From positions 7,996,001-8,060,000 of the forward strand of contig NC_079883.1 in NCBI RefSeq assembly GCF_029227915.1: 64,000 nt of DNA. The letters run 5' to 3'. Of this stretch, positions 39,904 to 55,076 are shown piece by piece (the stretch's first letter is position 1; every line of letters starts with the position of its first letter). The position numbers and the translations under genes are program-made. The DNA comes from Hydractinia symbiolongicarpus. Its lineage: Eukaryota; Cnidaria; Hydrozoa; Anthoathecata; Hydractiniidae. Under the pieces are notes generated by a model. That model was given only the letters and a program-made list of their open reading frames with translations. It made no database searches and was not told where the DNA came from.

Positions 39904-40088
39904 ATCGCTTCTCGGCCTAATGGCTAAGATCAAGTGTAGTATCTGTTCTTATCAGTTTAATATCTGGTAGGCCATTCTCTGAATGGTCAGTATATTAATC
40001 TGATTTTTGGCCTTGGGTCATGGAGGTGGATTCATTCACGCCGTGACCACGGGTTGCCTTGGTGTTGCACTATTACCGATGGCGGCCC
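39904..40088 (+). ncRNA. U2: U2 spliceosomal snRNA
   Basis: Copy of 1106..1290. Confidence 0.93.
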
Positions 40089-40280
40089 ACATAAGCAATA
40101 AAAGAATAATAGCAGTCCTCTTTCCGACGGCACTCTGCATAGTCTACGGCGGGAACAAAACGCGTACACTGGGGGAGAATACAGCCTATGCCCCGCGACA
40201 CGGCAGTTTATAACACACTCAAGCCACAAGCATTAACAAACTTTGAAGGGTACCCTCATGCTACGGTGCAGTTCCAACTC

Positions 40281-40445
40281 ATACTTACCTGACGGGGAAG
40301 TAAAGACTGATCAATGAGGGTTTTCTTCCAGAGTGAGGCTCTTGCATTGCACTACGCTTGGGCTGACCTCTGCGATTACTGCAAACGTCAGTAACTCGAC
40401 CGTACAATTTCTGGTAGTGGGGGCCTGCGTCCGCGCTCGCCCCCT
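40281..40445 (+). ncRNA. U1: U1 spliceosomal snRNA
   Basis: Copy of 1483..1647. Confidence 0.94.
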
Positions 40446-40794
40446 CCTTAAGTCAAAATGAATGAGCTTAGAAAAGTTGCGCGGCCAAATGTCGGTGGTG
40501 ACTTAAACGCTAAGGTAAAACCTCGCTTGGCTGTTACGAAACGTGATTGCGATATAAGTCCTCGGAAGGCGGCGGAATTTTATTTTATTTGCCATTCCGT
40601 CAGGGTTATTGGATGATCGGCAATAGATCGAGTTTGTATGCATTTGAAAGCTCTTTTTTCTCGTACTATCACCTGAAAATGTCGTAGGAAAATGTCATAG
40701 GAAACACTTTCAACAACCGCCACGTTCCTTAATTGTTATAACAAGAAATATATCACAGCACCATTGAAATGAAAAGGCAACAAATGAAAATGAA

Positions 40795-40914
40795 AAGCCT
40801 ACGACACCGGGAGTTCCCAGGCGGTCCCCCATCCAAGTACTATCCCGGCCCGACGATGCTTAACTTCCGTGATCAGACGAGAACGGGTGTGTTCATCGTG
40901 GTATGGCCGTAGAC
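40795..40914 (-). rRNA. 5S rRNA: 5S ribosomal RNA
   Basis: Copy of 1997..2116. Confidence 0.96.
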
Positions 40915-41111
40915 ATTAGTAGGGGCAAATACGTGCAATTTATTTTGACGTTGTGATCAAATTTTTTTATTTAATTTCTTTGAGTTACTTAGGACAAGGC
41001 GTATGCATGGATTATCTATTAGACTTTAAGGTTATAGTTTTGTGAAAAAAACAATGTTTTTTTAAAGATGTGTGGCTATAAAAATAGCCGTTGTTTTCTG
41101 AGTGTAGCGGT

Positions 41112-41492
41112 TTACTTCTTCTGTCCTTTGTCGTTCTTCTTTGGGAGTAAGACAGCTTGAATGTTTGGCAAAACACCACCAGCTGCAATGGTTACACCGC
41201 TCAAAAGTTTGTTTAATTCTTCATCATTACGAACAGCCAATTGTAAATGTCTTGGAATAATCCTAGCTTTTTTGTTGTCTCTTGCTGCGTTACCAGCCAA
41301 CTCCAATATCTCAGCAGATAAATATTCCAAGACGGCTGCTAAGTAAACTGGTGCTCCAGATCCAATTCGGTTAGCATAGTGCCCTCTACGAAGGAATCTA
41401 TGCACTCTACCGACTGGAAATTGAAGTCCAGCTCTTGAGGATCTTGTCTTGGCTTTAGCCTTAGCTTTTCCACCTTTTCCACGTCCAGACAT
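41112..41492 (-). CDS. H2A: Histone H2A
   Basis: Protein identical to 8190..8570. Stem-loop at 41074..41089. Confidence 0.98.
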   Translation of the reverse strand: MSGRGKGGKAKAKAKTRSSRAGLQFPVGRVHRFLRRGHYANRIGSGAPVYLAAVLEYLSAEILELAGNAARDNKKARIIPRHLQLAVRNDEELNKLLSGVTIAAGGVLPNIQAVLLPKKNDKGQKK

Positions 41493-41776
41493 AACTGCGA
41501 TTTGATTTGTAAGTTAATACAAAAACGTACGAATATTTAACGTAAGTGTTAACGAAATAAACTTTACTCGTTTTTTCATCATAAAAATAGGATCGAAATC
41601 ATGTTTTTTTAACCAATCATAATTAAGTATTAAACAAAAGATTTTTTTTTTAACCAATTAAATTGCGTATCGGCGTTTTCGGATCGAATTCGATCCGATT
41701 TTTTTACTTATAAACAAAAAGTTTTGACTTGCAGTTTAATGCTTATTTACAAGTTAAGTAGCAAAAATTTTTAACC

Positions 41777-42181
41777 ATGTCTGACGCAGCAGCTAAAGGA
41801 GGAAAACAGGCACCTAAAGTAGCCAAGAAAGGTGAAAAAAGAGCCGGCAAAAAAGGAGGAAAGATTGGTGGAACTGGTGAAAAGAAACGCAAGAGAAAGA
41901 GAAAGGAAAGTTATGCTATTTACATCTACAATGTTTTGAAACAAGTTCACCCAGATGTCGGAGTTTCAAGCAAAGCTATGAGCATCATGAACTCATTTGT
42001 CAACGACATCTTTGAGCGCATTGCTTCCGAAGCTTCGCGTTTGGCTCTTCAAAACAAAAAGTCGACCATCTCTTCTCGTGAAATTCAAACCGCAGTACGT
42101 CTTCTCTTGCCTGGAGAACTTGCAAAACACGCAGTCAGTGAAGGAACAAAAGCCGTCACAAAATACACAAGCAGCAAGTAA
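41777..42181 (+). CDS. H2B: Histone H2B
   Basis: Protein identical to 2979..3383. Stem-loop at 42205..42220. Confidence 0.98.
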   Translation: MSDAAAKGGKQAPKVAKKGEKRAGKKGGKIGGTGEKKRKRKRKESYAIYIYNVLKQVHPDVGVSSKAMSIMNSFVNDIFERIASEASRLALQNKKSTISSREIQTAVRLLLPGELAKHAVSEGTKAVTKYTSSK

Positions 42182-42643
42182 ACCAACGTCTACCAAACAC
42201 AAACGGTCTTTTTTAAGACCACACATCTTTAAAAAAACATTTACTTGGCGTCACTACAAGTTAACCGAAGTTAATAAAACTTCTAAATAATGTGCTTAAG
42301 AACACTAGCCTACATTTAAAATACTTCCCCATGTGTGTGTGTGGATTAGCTTCACTTTTCATACGTATTATTAGCTGTACTTGCAGAAAAGACAAGTACA
42401 TTGATCCATGTTATTGCTTACATTTAACTTAACCCAGCTTTTCACGGAAACACTCCCAGGCAAATTAACCCTACAAAGTATTTCTAAATTTTTTTTGTGT
42501 CATATATGACATAGTATCGTATAGCAATAAATGTAACTGTGACAAGACTTTACACATTGTGTAATTTGGAAGCGTGCACAAAGTAATGTTTTAAAAGATT
42601 TGTGGCTATAAAAATAGCCGTTTTTGTTGAGCAATGACAACGC

Positions 42644-43000
<357 letters not shown>

Positions 43001-43478
43001 TTAACAGAATTCAGACAGCTTTAAAAAGAGGCCATAAAATTACCTACTGCTCGTGGAAACACCCTAATTAACCAATAGAGTTGCGTCATTACAAAATGTT
43101 CCGAACATTTTGTACATTTTTTTAAGTAAAACTGTAGTTTTTTTAAAAATTCGTGGTCTTAATGTTTCAGTAAGGCAATAAATTTGGCATCGTTGGAATT
43201 CGCCAAACCTTCTGCTACTTACTAAAAAAAAAAAAAGTCAAAAGCTTTTGTGTATCAGAAGATACAGCCGTTTTCCCGTAGCCAAAAAACACAGATTTTA
43301 TAAAAATGTTAAAGTAATGAGCGTAATGTCATTATGCAGCCAATCAGAAATTACTTTCTTAGCACCAATCAAATGGTTTGTTTTGAACCTTAGCTGTCAA
43401 TCAATATGAGAAATAAAACTTTGGCGCGATAGTGCATTTTAGACCGTCTTGTGTATCCGTACTACATCGACTTCTTAA

Positions 43479-43892
<414 letters not shown>

Positions 43893-44253
43893 GCATCTTA
43901 CCAAACAAAAAACGGCTATTTTTATAGCCACACATCCATAAAAAATATTACGGCTAGCTTTTTATATCAAACTTTGTTCTGCTTTCTGTTTAAATTTTAT
44001 GCTACATAAAAATTTTATGCTACATAAAGTTTGACAATGTTAAAAATATGAAGGGCAAGAAAAGTAAAAGCAAGAAAATAAGAAATTTAAAAACGAAAAT
44101 ACTTAAACTTAGGGAATCTAATCTTAAAATTACTCTTTTTTAACTGTTTAAGTGACTTAAACAAGTTTAACTTTGTACCAAGATAATGTTTTTTTGTAAA
44201 TGTGTGGCTATAAAAATAGCCGTTTGTTAATGTAATAGCCAGATACACACAAA

Positions 44254-44805
44254 TTATTTTTTTGCGGTCTTCTTTGCTGCCTTTTTGGGAGTCTTTTTGA
44301 CCTTCTTTGCTGCAGGTTTTTTAGCAACAGGCTTCTTTGTGGGTTTCTTAGCTGCTGGTTTCTTAGCCGAGGCTTTCTTTGTGGCAGGCTTCTTTGCTGC
44401 TTTCTTTGGCGTGCTCTTCTTTGCTGGCTTCTTTTTTGGTGTACTTTTCTTTGCAGTAGGCTTCTTTGCCGTTGGCTTTTTTGCTGCGGCCTTTTTCTTA
44501 GGTTTTTCTTTTTTTACCTGACCTAGCTTGAATGATCCAGAAGCACCAGTGCCTTTAGTTTGAATCAAATCGCCTGATGTTACTCCTCGTTTAAGAGCCA
44601 TTTTCAGATGATGATCTGAGTTTTCAGCAACTTTGTAATTTGCATGAATATATTTTGTAATAGCTTGGCGAGATGAACCACCGCGTTCCTTTAGGGTAGC
44701 GATAGCAGCCTTGATCATGTCCACATATTTAGGGTGATCAGCTGTCTTCTTTGCAGCAGGTTTCTTCTTGGGTGCGATTTTCTTTGGAGAAGCTGCTTCA
44801 CTCAT
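44254..44805 (-). CDS. H1: Linker histone H1
   Basis: Majority H1, 183 aa. Stem-loop at 44206..44221. Confidence 0.97.
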   Translation of the reverse strand: MSEAASPKKIAPKKKPAAKKTADHPKYVDMIKAAIATLKERGGSSRQAITKYIHANYKVAENSDHHLKMALKRGVTSGDLIQTKGTGASGSFKLGQVKKEKPKKKAAAKKPTAKKPTAKKSTPKKKPAKKSTPKKAAKKPATKKASAKKPAAKKPTKKPVAKKPAAKKVKKTPKKAAKKTAKK

Positions 44806-45248
44806 TTTTAATGTTTTCTTACAACAATCCAACGATAAACGATGCTTGTTATCACAGTAGAAGTATACTAAACATTACCGTGTAAATGAGATATAATTTA
44901 AGACGGTGCGAAGTATGCGGACGTAAAAGTACCACTCCCGGGAATTGATTTGGCGCGAAAACAGAAATGTGTGTTTCTGTACATCGTATAATGTCCGTTT
45001 TGGGAGCCGCGACTATGCGAAAGCATGTTAATTTTTATTTGTAGCACGACGCAATAGTCTGAAAGAGAAGCTGCTGGAGTTTGAGGTCTTCAGCATTACA
45101 TCTACTCTGTTAATTTGGGCTTCTTCCGCGCCCGTGTTAGGATTTTCATAAAGCGTTCTTTGGTTTGCGTTGCGTATGTCGGCCTACATCATCGACACGG
45201 CCTGTTTCCGGCTATTAGGAGCAATTCATATATTGGGCACTGCGTTTC

Positions 45249-45748
45249 NNNNNNNNNNNNNNNNNNNNNNNNNNNNNNNNNNNNNNNNNNNNNNNNNNNN
45301 NNNNNNNNNNNNNNNNNNNNNNNNNNNNNNNNNNNNNNNNNNNNNNNNNNNNNNNNNNNNNNNNNNNNNNNNNNNNNNNNNNNNNNNNNNNNNNNNNNNN
45401 NNNNNNNNNNNNNNNNNNNNNNNNNNNNNNNNNNNNNNNNNNNNNNNNNNNNNNNNNNNNNNNNNNNNNNNNNNNNNNNNNNNNNNNNNNNNNNNNNNNN
45501 NNNNNNNNNNNNNNNNNNNNNNNNNNNNNNNNNNNNNNNNNNNNNNNNNNNNNNNNNNNNNNNNNNNNNNNNNNNNNNNNNNNNNNNNNNNNNNNNNNNN
45601 NNNNNNNNNNNNNNNNNNNNNNNNNNNNNNNNNNNNNNNNNNNNNNNNNNNNNNNNNNNNNNNNNNNNNNNNNNNNNNNNNNNNNNNNNNNNNNNNNNNN
45701 NNNNNNNNNNNNNNNNNNNNNNNNNNNNNNNNNNNNNNNNNNNNNNNN
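45249..45748. other. Assembly gap, 500 N
   Basis: Exactly 500 N. The flanks match positions 574 and 1596 of unit 1, so at least 1021 bp are expected. Lost: tRNA-Arg, U2 and the 5' two thirds of U1. The array switches from type A to type B across this gap. Confidence 0.98.
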
Positions 45749-45800
45749 ACTCGACCGTACAATTTCTGGTAGTGGGGGCCTGCGTCCGCGCTCGCCCCCT
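45749..45800 (+). ncRNA. U1: U1 snRNA, 3' part only (5' part in the gap)
   Basis: Contains the segment just before the Sm site, the Sm site AATTTCTGG and stem-loop IV, matching 1596..1647. The missing 5' part is an assembly effect. Confidence 0.9.
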
Positions 45801-46127
45801 CCTTAAGTCAAAATGAATGAGCTTAGAAAAGTTGCGCGGCCAAATGTCGGTGGTGACTTAAACGCTAAGGTAAAACCTCGCTTGGCTGTTACGAAACGTG
45901 ATTGCGATATAAGTCCTCGGAAGGCGGCGGAATTTTATTTTATTTGCCATTCCGTCAGGGTTATTGGATGATCGGCAATAGATCGAGTTTGTATGCATTT
46001 GAAAGCTCTTTTTTCTCGTACTATCACCTGAAAATGTCGTAGGAAAATGTCATAGGAAACACTTTCAACAACCGCCACGTTCCTTAATTGTTATAACAAG
46101 AAATATATCACAGCAAATGAAAATGAA

Positions 46128-46247
46128 AAGCCTACGACACCGGGAGTTCCCAGGCGGTCCCCCATCCAAGTACTATCCCGGCCCGACGATGCTTAACTTC
46201 CGTGATCAGACGAGAACGGGTGTGTTCATCGTGGTATGGCCGTAGAC
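46128..46247 (-). rRNA. 5S rRNA: 5S ribosomal RNA (type-B unit)
   Basis: Same gene as 1997..2116. The flank downstream of its 3' end lacks the 22 bp of type-A units. Confidence 0.96.
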
Positions 46248-46444
46248 ATTAGTAGGTGCAAATACGTGCAATTTATTTTGACGTTGTGATCAAATTTTTT
46301 TATTTAATTTCTTTGAGTTACTTAGGACAAGGCGTATGCATGGATTATCTATTAGACTTTAAGGTTATAGTTTTGTGAAAAAAACAATGTTTTTTTAAAG
46401 ATGTGTGGCTATAAAAATAGCCGTTGTTTTCTGAGTGTAGCGGT

Positions 46445-46825
46445 TTACTTCTTCTGTCCTTTGTCGTTCTTCTTTGGGAGTAAGACAGCTTGAATGTTTG
46501 GCAAAACACCACCAGCTGCAATGGTTACACCGCTCAAAAGTTTGTTTAATTCTTCATCATTACGAACAGCCAATTGTAAATGTCTTGGAATAATCCTAGC
46601 TTTTTTGTTGTCTCTTGCTGCGTTACCAGCCAACTCCAATATCTCAGCAGATAAATATTCCAAGACGGCTGCTAAGTAAACTGGTGCTCCAGATCCAATT
46701 CGGTTAGCATAGTGCCCTCTACGAAGGAATCTATGCACTCTACCGACTGGAAATTGAAGTCCAGCTCTTGAGGATCTTGTCTTGGCTTTAGCCTTAGCTT
46801 TTCCACCTTTTCCACGTCCAGACAT
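46445..46825 (-). CDS. H2A: Histone H2A
   Basis: Protein identical to 8190..8570. Stem-loop at 46407..46422. Confidence 0.98.
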   Translation of the reverse strand: MSGRGKGGKAKAKAKTRSSRAGLQFPVGRVHRFLRRGHYANRIGSGAPVYLAAVLEYLSAEILELAGNAARDNKKARIIPRHLQLAVRNDEELNKLLSGVTIAAGGVLPNIQAVLLPKKNDKGQKK

Positions 46826-47109
46826 AACTGCGATTTGATTTGTAAGTTAATACAAAAACGTACGAATATTTAACGTAAGTGTTAACGAAATAAACTTTAC
46901 TCGTTTTTTCATCATAAAAATAGGATCGAAATCATGTTTTTTTAACCAATCATAATTAAGTATTAAACAAAAGATTTTTTTTTTAACCAATTAAATTGCG
47001 TATCGGCGTTTTCGGATCGAATTCGATCCGATTTTTTTACTTATAAACAAAAAGTTTTGACTTGCAGTTTAATGCTTATTTACAAGTTAAGTAGCAAAAA
47101 TTTTTAACC

Positions 47110-47514
47110 ATGTCTGACGCAGCAGCTAAAGGAGGAAAACAGGCACCTAAAGTAGCCAAGAAAGGTGAAAAAAGAGCCGGCAAAAAAGGAGGAAAGATTG
47201 GTGGAACTGGTGAAAAGAAACGCAAGAGAAAGAGAAAGGAAAGTTATGCTATTTACATCTACAATGTTTTGAAACAAGTTCACCCAGATGTCGGAGTTTC
47301 AAGCAAAGCTATGAGCATCATGAACTCATTTGTCAACGACATCTTTGAGCGCATTGCTTCCGAAGCTTCGCGTTTGGCTCTTCAAAACAAAAAGTCGACC
47401 ATCTCTTCTCGTGAAATTCAAACCGCAGTACGTCTTCTCTTGCCTGGAGAACTTGCAAAACACGCAGTCAGTGAAGGAACAAAAGCCGTCACAAAATACA
47501 CAAGCAGCAAGTAA
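47110..47514 (+). CDS. H2B: Histone H2B
   Basis: Protein identical to 2979..3383. Stem-loop at 47538..47553. Confidence 0.98.
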   Translation: MSDAAAKGGKQAPKVAKKGEKRAGKKGGKIGGTGEKKRKRKRKESYAIYIYNVLKQVHPDVGVSSKAMSIMNSFVNDIFERIASEASRLALQNKKSTISSREIQTAVRLLLPGELAKHAVSEGTKAVTKYTSSK

Positions 47515-47974
47515 ACCAACGTCTACCAAACACAAACGGTCTTTTTTAAGACCACACATCTTTAAAAAAACATTTACTTGGCGTCACTACAAGTTAACCG
47601 AAGTTAATAAAACTTCTAAATAATGTGCTTAAGAACACTAGCCTACATTTAAAATACTTCCCCATGTGTGTGTGGATTAGCTTCACTTTTCATACGTATT
47701 ATTAGCTGTACTTGCAGAAAAGACAAGTACATTGATCCATGTTATTGCTTACATTTAACTTAACCCAGCTTTTCACGGAAACACTCCCAGGCAAATTAAC
47801 CCTACAAAGTATTTCTAAATTTTTTTTGTGTCATATATGACATAGTATCGTATAGCAATAAATGTAACTGTGACAAGACTTTACACATTGTGTAATTTGG
47901 AAGCGTGCACAAAGTAATGTTTTAAAAGATTTGTGGCTATAAAAATAGCCGTTTTTGTTGAGCAATGACAACGC

Positions 47975-48331
<357 letters not shown>

Positions 48332-48809
48332 TTAACAGAATTCAGACAGCTTTAAAAAGAGGCCATAAAATTACCTACTGCTCGTGGAAACACCCTAATT
48401 AACCAATAGAGTTGCGTCATTACAAAATGTTCCGAACATTTTGTACATTTTTTTAAGTAAAACTGTAGTTTTTTTAAAAATTCGTGGTCTTAATGTTTCA
48501 GTAAGGCAATAAATTTGGCATCGTTGGAATTCGCCAAACCTTCTGCTACTTACTAAAAAAAAAAAAAGTCAAAAGCTTTTGTGTATCAGAAGATACAGCC
48601 GTTTTCCCGTAGCCAAAAAACACAGATTTTATAAAAATGTTAAAGTAATGAGCGTAATGTCATTATGCAGCCAATCAGAAATTACTTTCTTAGCACCAAT
48701 CAAATGGTTTGTTTTGAACCTTAGCTGTCAATCAATATGAGAAATAAAACTTTGGCGCGATAGTGCATTTTAGACCGTCTTGTGTATCCGTACTACATCG
48801 ACTTCTTAA

Positions 48810-49223
<414 letters not shown>

Positions 49224-49584
49224 GCATCTTACCAAACAAAAAACGGCTATTTTTATAGCCACACATCCATAAAAAATATTACGGCTAGCTTTTTATATCA
49301 AACTTTGTCCTGCTTTCTGTTTAAATTTTATGCTACATAAAAATTTTATGCTACATAAAGTTTGACAATGTTAAAAATATGAAGGGCAAGAAAAGTAAAA
49401 GCAAGAAAATAAGAAATTTAAAAACGAAAATACTTAAACTTAGGGAATCTAATCTTAAATTTACTCTTTTTTAACTGTTTAAGTGACTTAAACAAGTTTA
49501 ACTTTGTACCAAGATAATGTTTTTTTGTAAATGTGTGGCTATAAAAATAGCCGTTTGTTAATGTAATAGCCAGATACACACAAA

Positions 49585-50137
49585 TTATTTTTTTGCGGTC
49601 TTCTTTGCTGCCTTTTTGGGAGTCTTTTTGACCTTCTTTGCTGCAGGTTTTTTAGCAACAGGCTTCTTTGTGGGTTTCTTAGCTGCTGGTTTCTTAGCCG
49701 AGGCTTTCTTTGTGGCAGGCTTCTTTGCTGCTTTCTTTGGCGTGCTCTTCTTTGCTGGCTTCTTTTTTGGTGTACTTTTCTTTGCAGTAGGCTTCTTTGC
49801 CGTTGGCTTTTTTGCTGCGGCCTTTTTCTTAGGTTTTTCTTTTTTTACCTGACCTAGCTTGAATGATCCAGAAGCACCAGTGCCTTTAGTTTGAATCAAA
49901 TCGCCTGATGTTACTCCTCGTTTAAGAGCCATTTTCAGATGATGATCTGAGTTTTCAGCAACTTTGTAATTTGCATGAATATATTTTGTAATAGCTTGGC
50001 GAGATGAACCACCGCGTTCCTTTAGGGTAGCGATAGCAGCCTTGATCATGTCCACATATTTAGGGTGATCAGCTGTCTTCTTTGCAGCAGGTTTCTTCTT
50101 AGGGTGCGATTTTCTTTGGAGAAGCTGCTTCACTCAT
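49585..50137 (-). pseudogene. H1: Linker histone H1, frameshifted copy
   Basis: One extra base (an A on the + strand at about 50101, inside the codons for the KKK after Pro12) shifts the frame. From the normal ATG at 50137 translation reads [12 protein letters not shown] and then meets TAA. The remaining 171 codons are otherwise intact, and a frame from a GTG upstream of the lesion rejoins the H1 frame, but no ATG starts it. The stem-loop (49537..49552) and promoter are unchanged, so it may still be transcribed. It is either a real null copy or a single-base assembly error. The unit before it is the gapped one. Confidence 0.85.
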
Positions 50138-50716
50138 TTTTAATGTTTTCTTACAACAATCCAACGATAAACGATGCTTGTTATCACAGTAGAAGTATAC
50201 TAAACATTACCGTGTAAATGAGATATAATTTAAGACGGTGCGAAGTATGCGGACGTAAAAGTACCACTCCCGGGAATTGATTTGGCGCGAAAACAGAAAT
50301 GTGTGTTTCTGTACATCGTATAATGTCCGTTTTGGGTGCCGCGACTATGCGAAAGCATGTTAATTTTTATTTGTAGTACGACGCAATAGTCTGCAAGAGA
50401 AGCTGCTGGAGTTTGAGGTCTTCAGCATTACATCTAGTCTGTTAATTTGGGCTTCTTCCGCGCTCGTGTTAGGATTTTCATAAAGCGTTCTTTGGTTTGC
50501 GTTGCGTATGTCGGCCTACATCATCGACACGGCCTGTTTCCGGCTATTAGGAGCAATTCATATATTGGGCACTGCGTTTCGACTTTTTTATTAGACCACA
50601 GTAAAAAAATTCACTCACAGAAGTCCCTTTCTTTCATGGCTACAAACACGAAGAATTCTGTCGTAAGTAAAACGAATGCGCAAGCCAAAATGACGATGGG
50701 GCGAAGTCATAAGCAT

Positions 50717-50789
50717 GGCCCTGTGGCCCAATGGATAAGGCATCTGACTACGAATCAGGGGATTCCAGGTTCGACTCCTGGCAGGGTCG
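50717..50789 (+). tRNA. tRNA-Arg-ACG: tRNA-Arg(ACG), type-B allele
   Basis: Same as 711..783 except G at position 1, which pairs with C72 and completes the acceptor stem (2-71 stays G-U). This is the better-folding allele. Confidence 0.96.
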
Positions 50790-51111
50790 CACTGTCGCAT
50801 TTCGGCTGCATGGTCTACTGTGTAACGCGCGCGCACGTTCTGGCGTAATGCGTTGATAAACGGAATGTACGCAGACATATTGGAAAGTAATATCACGCAC
50901 TTAGTATCGTCGCCTTTGTTAGCATTCATGTAAGTTACCATCCACTCGCTACAGTCGCTCTCCATCCTACGGCTAAATCAACAGCCGTGATTTTTACTAT
51001 GTCGCCGTCCATCCGTACGCGGTGACAGTTGTAAGCTTTACAGTAACGTGACATGCTCCACAAGCAGTTACGGTGTGTGGACGATGCCTATCATGGCAAC
51101 GCTTGTTCTTT

Positions 51112-51296
51112 ATCGCTTCTCGGCCTAATGGCTAAGATCAAGTGTAGTATCTGTTCTTATCAGTTTAATATCTGGTAGGCCATTCTCTGAATGGTCAGTA
51201 TATTAATCTGATTTTTGGCCTTGGGTCATGGAGGTGGATTCATTCACGCCGTGACCACGGGTTGCCTTGGTGTTGCACTATTACCGATGGCGGCCC
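51112..51296 (+). ncRNA. U2: U2 spliceosomal snRNA
   Basis: Copy of 1106..1290; no type-B difference was seen inside the gene. Confidence 0.93.
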
Positions 51297-51488
51297 ACAT
51301 AAGCAATAAAAGAATAATAGCAGTCCTCTTTCCGACGGCACTCTGCATAGTCTACGGCGGGAACAAAACGCGTACACTGGGGGAGAATACAGCCTATGCC
51401 CCGCGACACGGCAGTTTATAACACACTCAAGCCACAAGCATTAACAAACTTTGAAGGGTACCCTCATGCTACGGTGCAGTTCCAACTC

Positions 51489-51653
51489 ATACTTACCTGA
51501 CGGGGAAGTAAAGACTGATCAATGAGGGTTTTCTTCCAGAGTGAGGCTCTTGCATTGCACTACGCTTGGGCTGACCTCTGCGATTACTGCAAACGTCAGT
51601 AACTCGACCGTACAATTTCTGGTAGTGGGGGCCTGCGTCCGCGCTCGCCCCCT
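51489..51653 (+). ncRNA. U1: U1 spliceosomal snRNA
   Basis: Copy of 1483..1647; no type-B difference was seen inside the gene. Confidence 0.94.
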
Positions 51654-51980
51654 CCTTAAGTCAAAATGAATGAGCTTAGAAAAGTTGCGCGGCCAAATGT
51701 CGGTGGTGACTTAAACGCTAAGGTAAAACCTCGCTTGGCTGTTACGAAACGTGATTGCGATATAAGTCCTCGGAAGGCGGCGGAATTTTATTTTATTTGC
51801 CATTCCGTCAGGGTTATTGGATGATCGGCAATAGATCGAGTTTGTATGCATTTGAAAGCTCTTTTTTCTCGTACTATCACCTGAAAATGTCGTAGGAAAA
51901 TGTCATAGGAAACACTTTCAACAACCGCCACGTTCCTTAATTGTTATAACAAGAAATATATCACAGCAAATGAAAATGAA

Positions 51981-52100
51981 AAGCCTACGACACCGGGAGT
52001 TCCCAGGCGGTCCCCCATCCAAGTACTATCCCGGCCCGACGATGCTTAACTTCCGTGATCAGACGAGAACGGGTGTGTTCATCGTGGTATGGCCGTAGAC
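51981..52100 (-). rRNA. 5S rRNA: 5S ribosomal RNA (type-B unit)
   Basis: Copy of 1997..2116 with type-B flank. Confidence 0.96.
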
Positions 52101-52297
52101 ATTAGTAGGTGCAAATACGTGCAATTTATTTTGACGTTGTGATCAAATTTTTTTATTTAATTTCTTTGAGTTACTTAGGACAAGGCGTATGCATGGATTA
52201 TCTATTAGACTTTAAGGTTATAGTTTTGTGAAAAAAACAATGTTTTTTTAAAGATGTGTGGCTATAAAAATAGCCGTTGTTTTCTGAGTGTAGCGGT

Positions 52298-52678
52298 TTA
52301 CTTCTTCTGTCCTTTGTCGTTCTTCTTTGGGAGTAAGACAGCTTGAATGTTTGGCAAAACACCACCAGCTGCAATGGTTACACCGCTCAAAAGTTTGTTT
52401 AATTCTTCATCATTACGAACAGCCAATTGTAAATGTCTTGGAATAATCCTAGCTTTTTTGTTGTCTCTTGCTGCGTTACCAGCCAACTCCAATATCTCAG
52501 CAGATAAATATTCCAAGACGGCTGCTAAGTAAACTGGTGCTCCAGATCCAATTCGGTTAGCATAGTGCCCTCTACGAAGGAATCTATGCACTCTACCGAC
52601 TGGAAATTGAAGTCCAGCTCTTGAGGATCTTGTCTTGGCTTTAGCCTTAGCTTTTCCACCTTTTCCACGTCCAGACAT
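52298..52678 (-). CDS. H2A: Histone H2A
   Basis: Protein identical to 8190..8570. Stem-loop at 52260..52275. Confidence 0.98.
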   Translation of the reverse strand: MSGRGKGGKAKAKAKTRSSRAGLQFPVGRVHRFLRRGHYANRIGSGAPVYLAAVLEYLSAEILELAGNAARDNKKARIIPRHLQLAVRNDEELNKLLSGVTIAAGGVLPNIQAVLLPKKNDKGQKK

Positions 52679-52962
52679 AACTGCGATTTGATTTGTAAGT
52701 TAATACAAAAACGTACGAATATTTAACGTAAGTGTTAACGAAATAAACTTTACTCGTTTTTTCATCATAAAAATAGGATCGAAATCATGTTTTTTTAACC
52801 AATCATAATTAAGTATTAAACAAAAGATTTTTTTTTTAACCAATTAAATTGCGTATCGGCGTTTTCGGATCGAATTCGATCCGATTTTTTTACTTATAAA
52901 CAAAAAGTTTTGACTTGCAGTTTAATGCTTATTTACAAGTTAAGTAGCAAAAATTTTTAACC

Positions 52963-53367
52963 ATGTCTGACGCAGCAGCTAAAGGAGGAAAACAGGCACC
53001 TAAAGTAGCCAAGAAAGGTGAAAAAAGAGCCGGCAAAAAAGGAGGAAAGATTGGTGGAACTGGTGAAAAGAAACGCAAGAGAAAGAGAAAGGAAAGTTAT
53101 GCTATTTACATCTACAATGTTTTGAAACAAGTTCACCCAGATGTCGGAGTTTCAAGCAAAGCTATGAGCATCATGAACTCATTTGTCAACGACATCTTTG
53201 AGCGCATTGCTTCCGAAGCTTCGCGTTTGGCTCTTCAAAACAAAAAGTCGACCATCTCTTCTCGTGAAATTCAAACCGCAGTACGTCTTCTCTTGCCTGG
53301 AGAACTTGCAAAACACGCAGTCAGTGAAGGAACAAAAGCCGTCACAAAATACACAAGCAGCAAGTAA
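52963..53367 (+). CDS. H2B: Histone H2B
   Basis: Protein identical to 2979..3383. Stem-loop at 53391..53406. Confidence 0.98.
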   Translation: MSDAAAKGGKQAPKVAKKGEKRAGKKGGKIGGTGEKKRKRKRKESYAIYIYNVLKQVHPDVGVSSKAMSIMNSFVNDIFERIASEASRLALQNKKSTISSREIQTAVRLLLPGELAKHAVSEGTKAVTKYTSSK

Positions 53368-53827
53368 ACCAACGTCTACCAAACACAAACGGTCTTTTTT
53401 AAGACCACACATCTTTAAAAAAACATTTACTTGGCGTCACTACAAGTTAACCGAAGTTAATAAAACTTCTAAATAATGTGCTTAAGAACACTAGCCTACA
53501 TTTAAAATACTTCCCCATGTGTGTGTGGATTAGCTTCACTTTTCATACGTATTATTAGCTGTACTTGCAGAAAAGACAAGTACATTGATCCATGTTATTG
53601 CTTACATTTAACTTAACCCAGCTTTTCACGGAAACACTCCCAGGCAAATTAACCCTACAAAGTATTTCTAAATTTTTTTTGTGTCATATATGACATAGTA
53701 TCGTATAGCAATAAATGTAACTGTGACAAGACTTTACACATTGTGTAATTTGGAAGCGTGCACAAAGTAATGTTTTAAAAGATTTGTGGCTATAAAAATA
53801 GCCGTTTTTGTTGAGCAATGACAACGC

Positions 53828-54184
<357 letters not shown>

Positions 54185-54662
54185 TTAACAGAATTCAGAC
54201 AGCTTTAAAAAGAGGCCATAAAATTACCTACTGCTCGTGGAAACACCCTAATTAACCAATAGAGTTGCGTCATTACAAAATGTTCCGAACATTTTGTACA
54301 TTTTTTTAAGTAAAACTGTAGTTTTTTTAAAAATTCGTGGTCTTAATGTTTCAGTAAGGCAATAAATTTGGCATCGTTGGAATTCGCCAAACCTTCTGCT
54401 ACTTACTAAAAAAAAAAAAAGTCAAAAGCTTTTGTGTATCAGAAGATACAGCCGTTTTCCCGTAGCCAAAAAACACAGATTTTATAAAAATGTTAAAGTA
54501 ATGAGCGTAATGTCATTATGCAGCCAATCAGAAATTACTTTCTTAGCACCAATCAAATGGTTTGTTTTGAACCTTAGCTGTCAATCAATATGAGAAATAA
54601 AACTTTGGCGCGATAGTGCATTTTAGACCGTCTTGTGTATCCGTACTACATCGACTTCTTAA

Positions 54663-55076
<414 letters not shown>

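Noticed and set aside
45115-45816. Long frames running through the second N block
   Set aside because: Same artefact; the flanks are tRNA upstream spacer and the U1 3' end.
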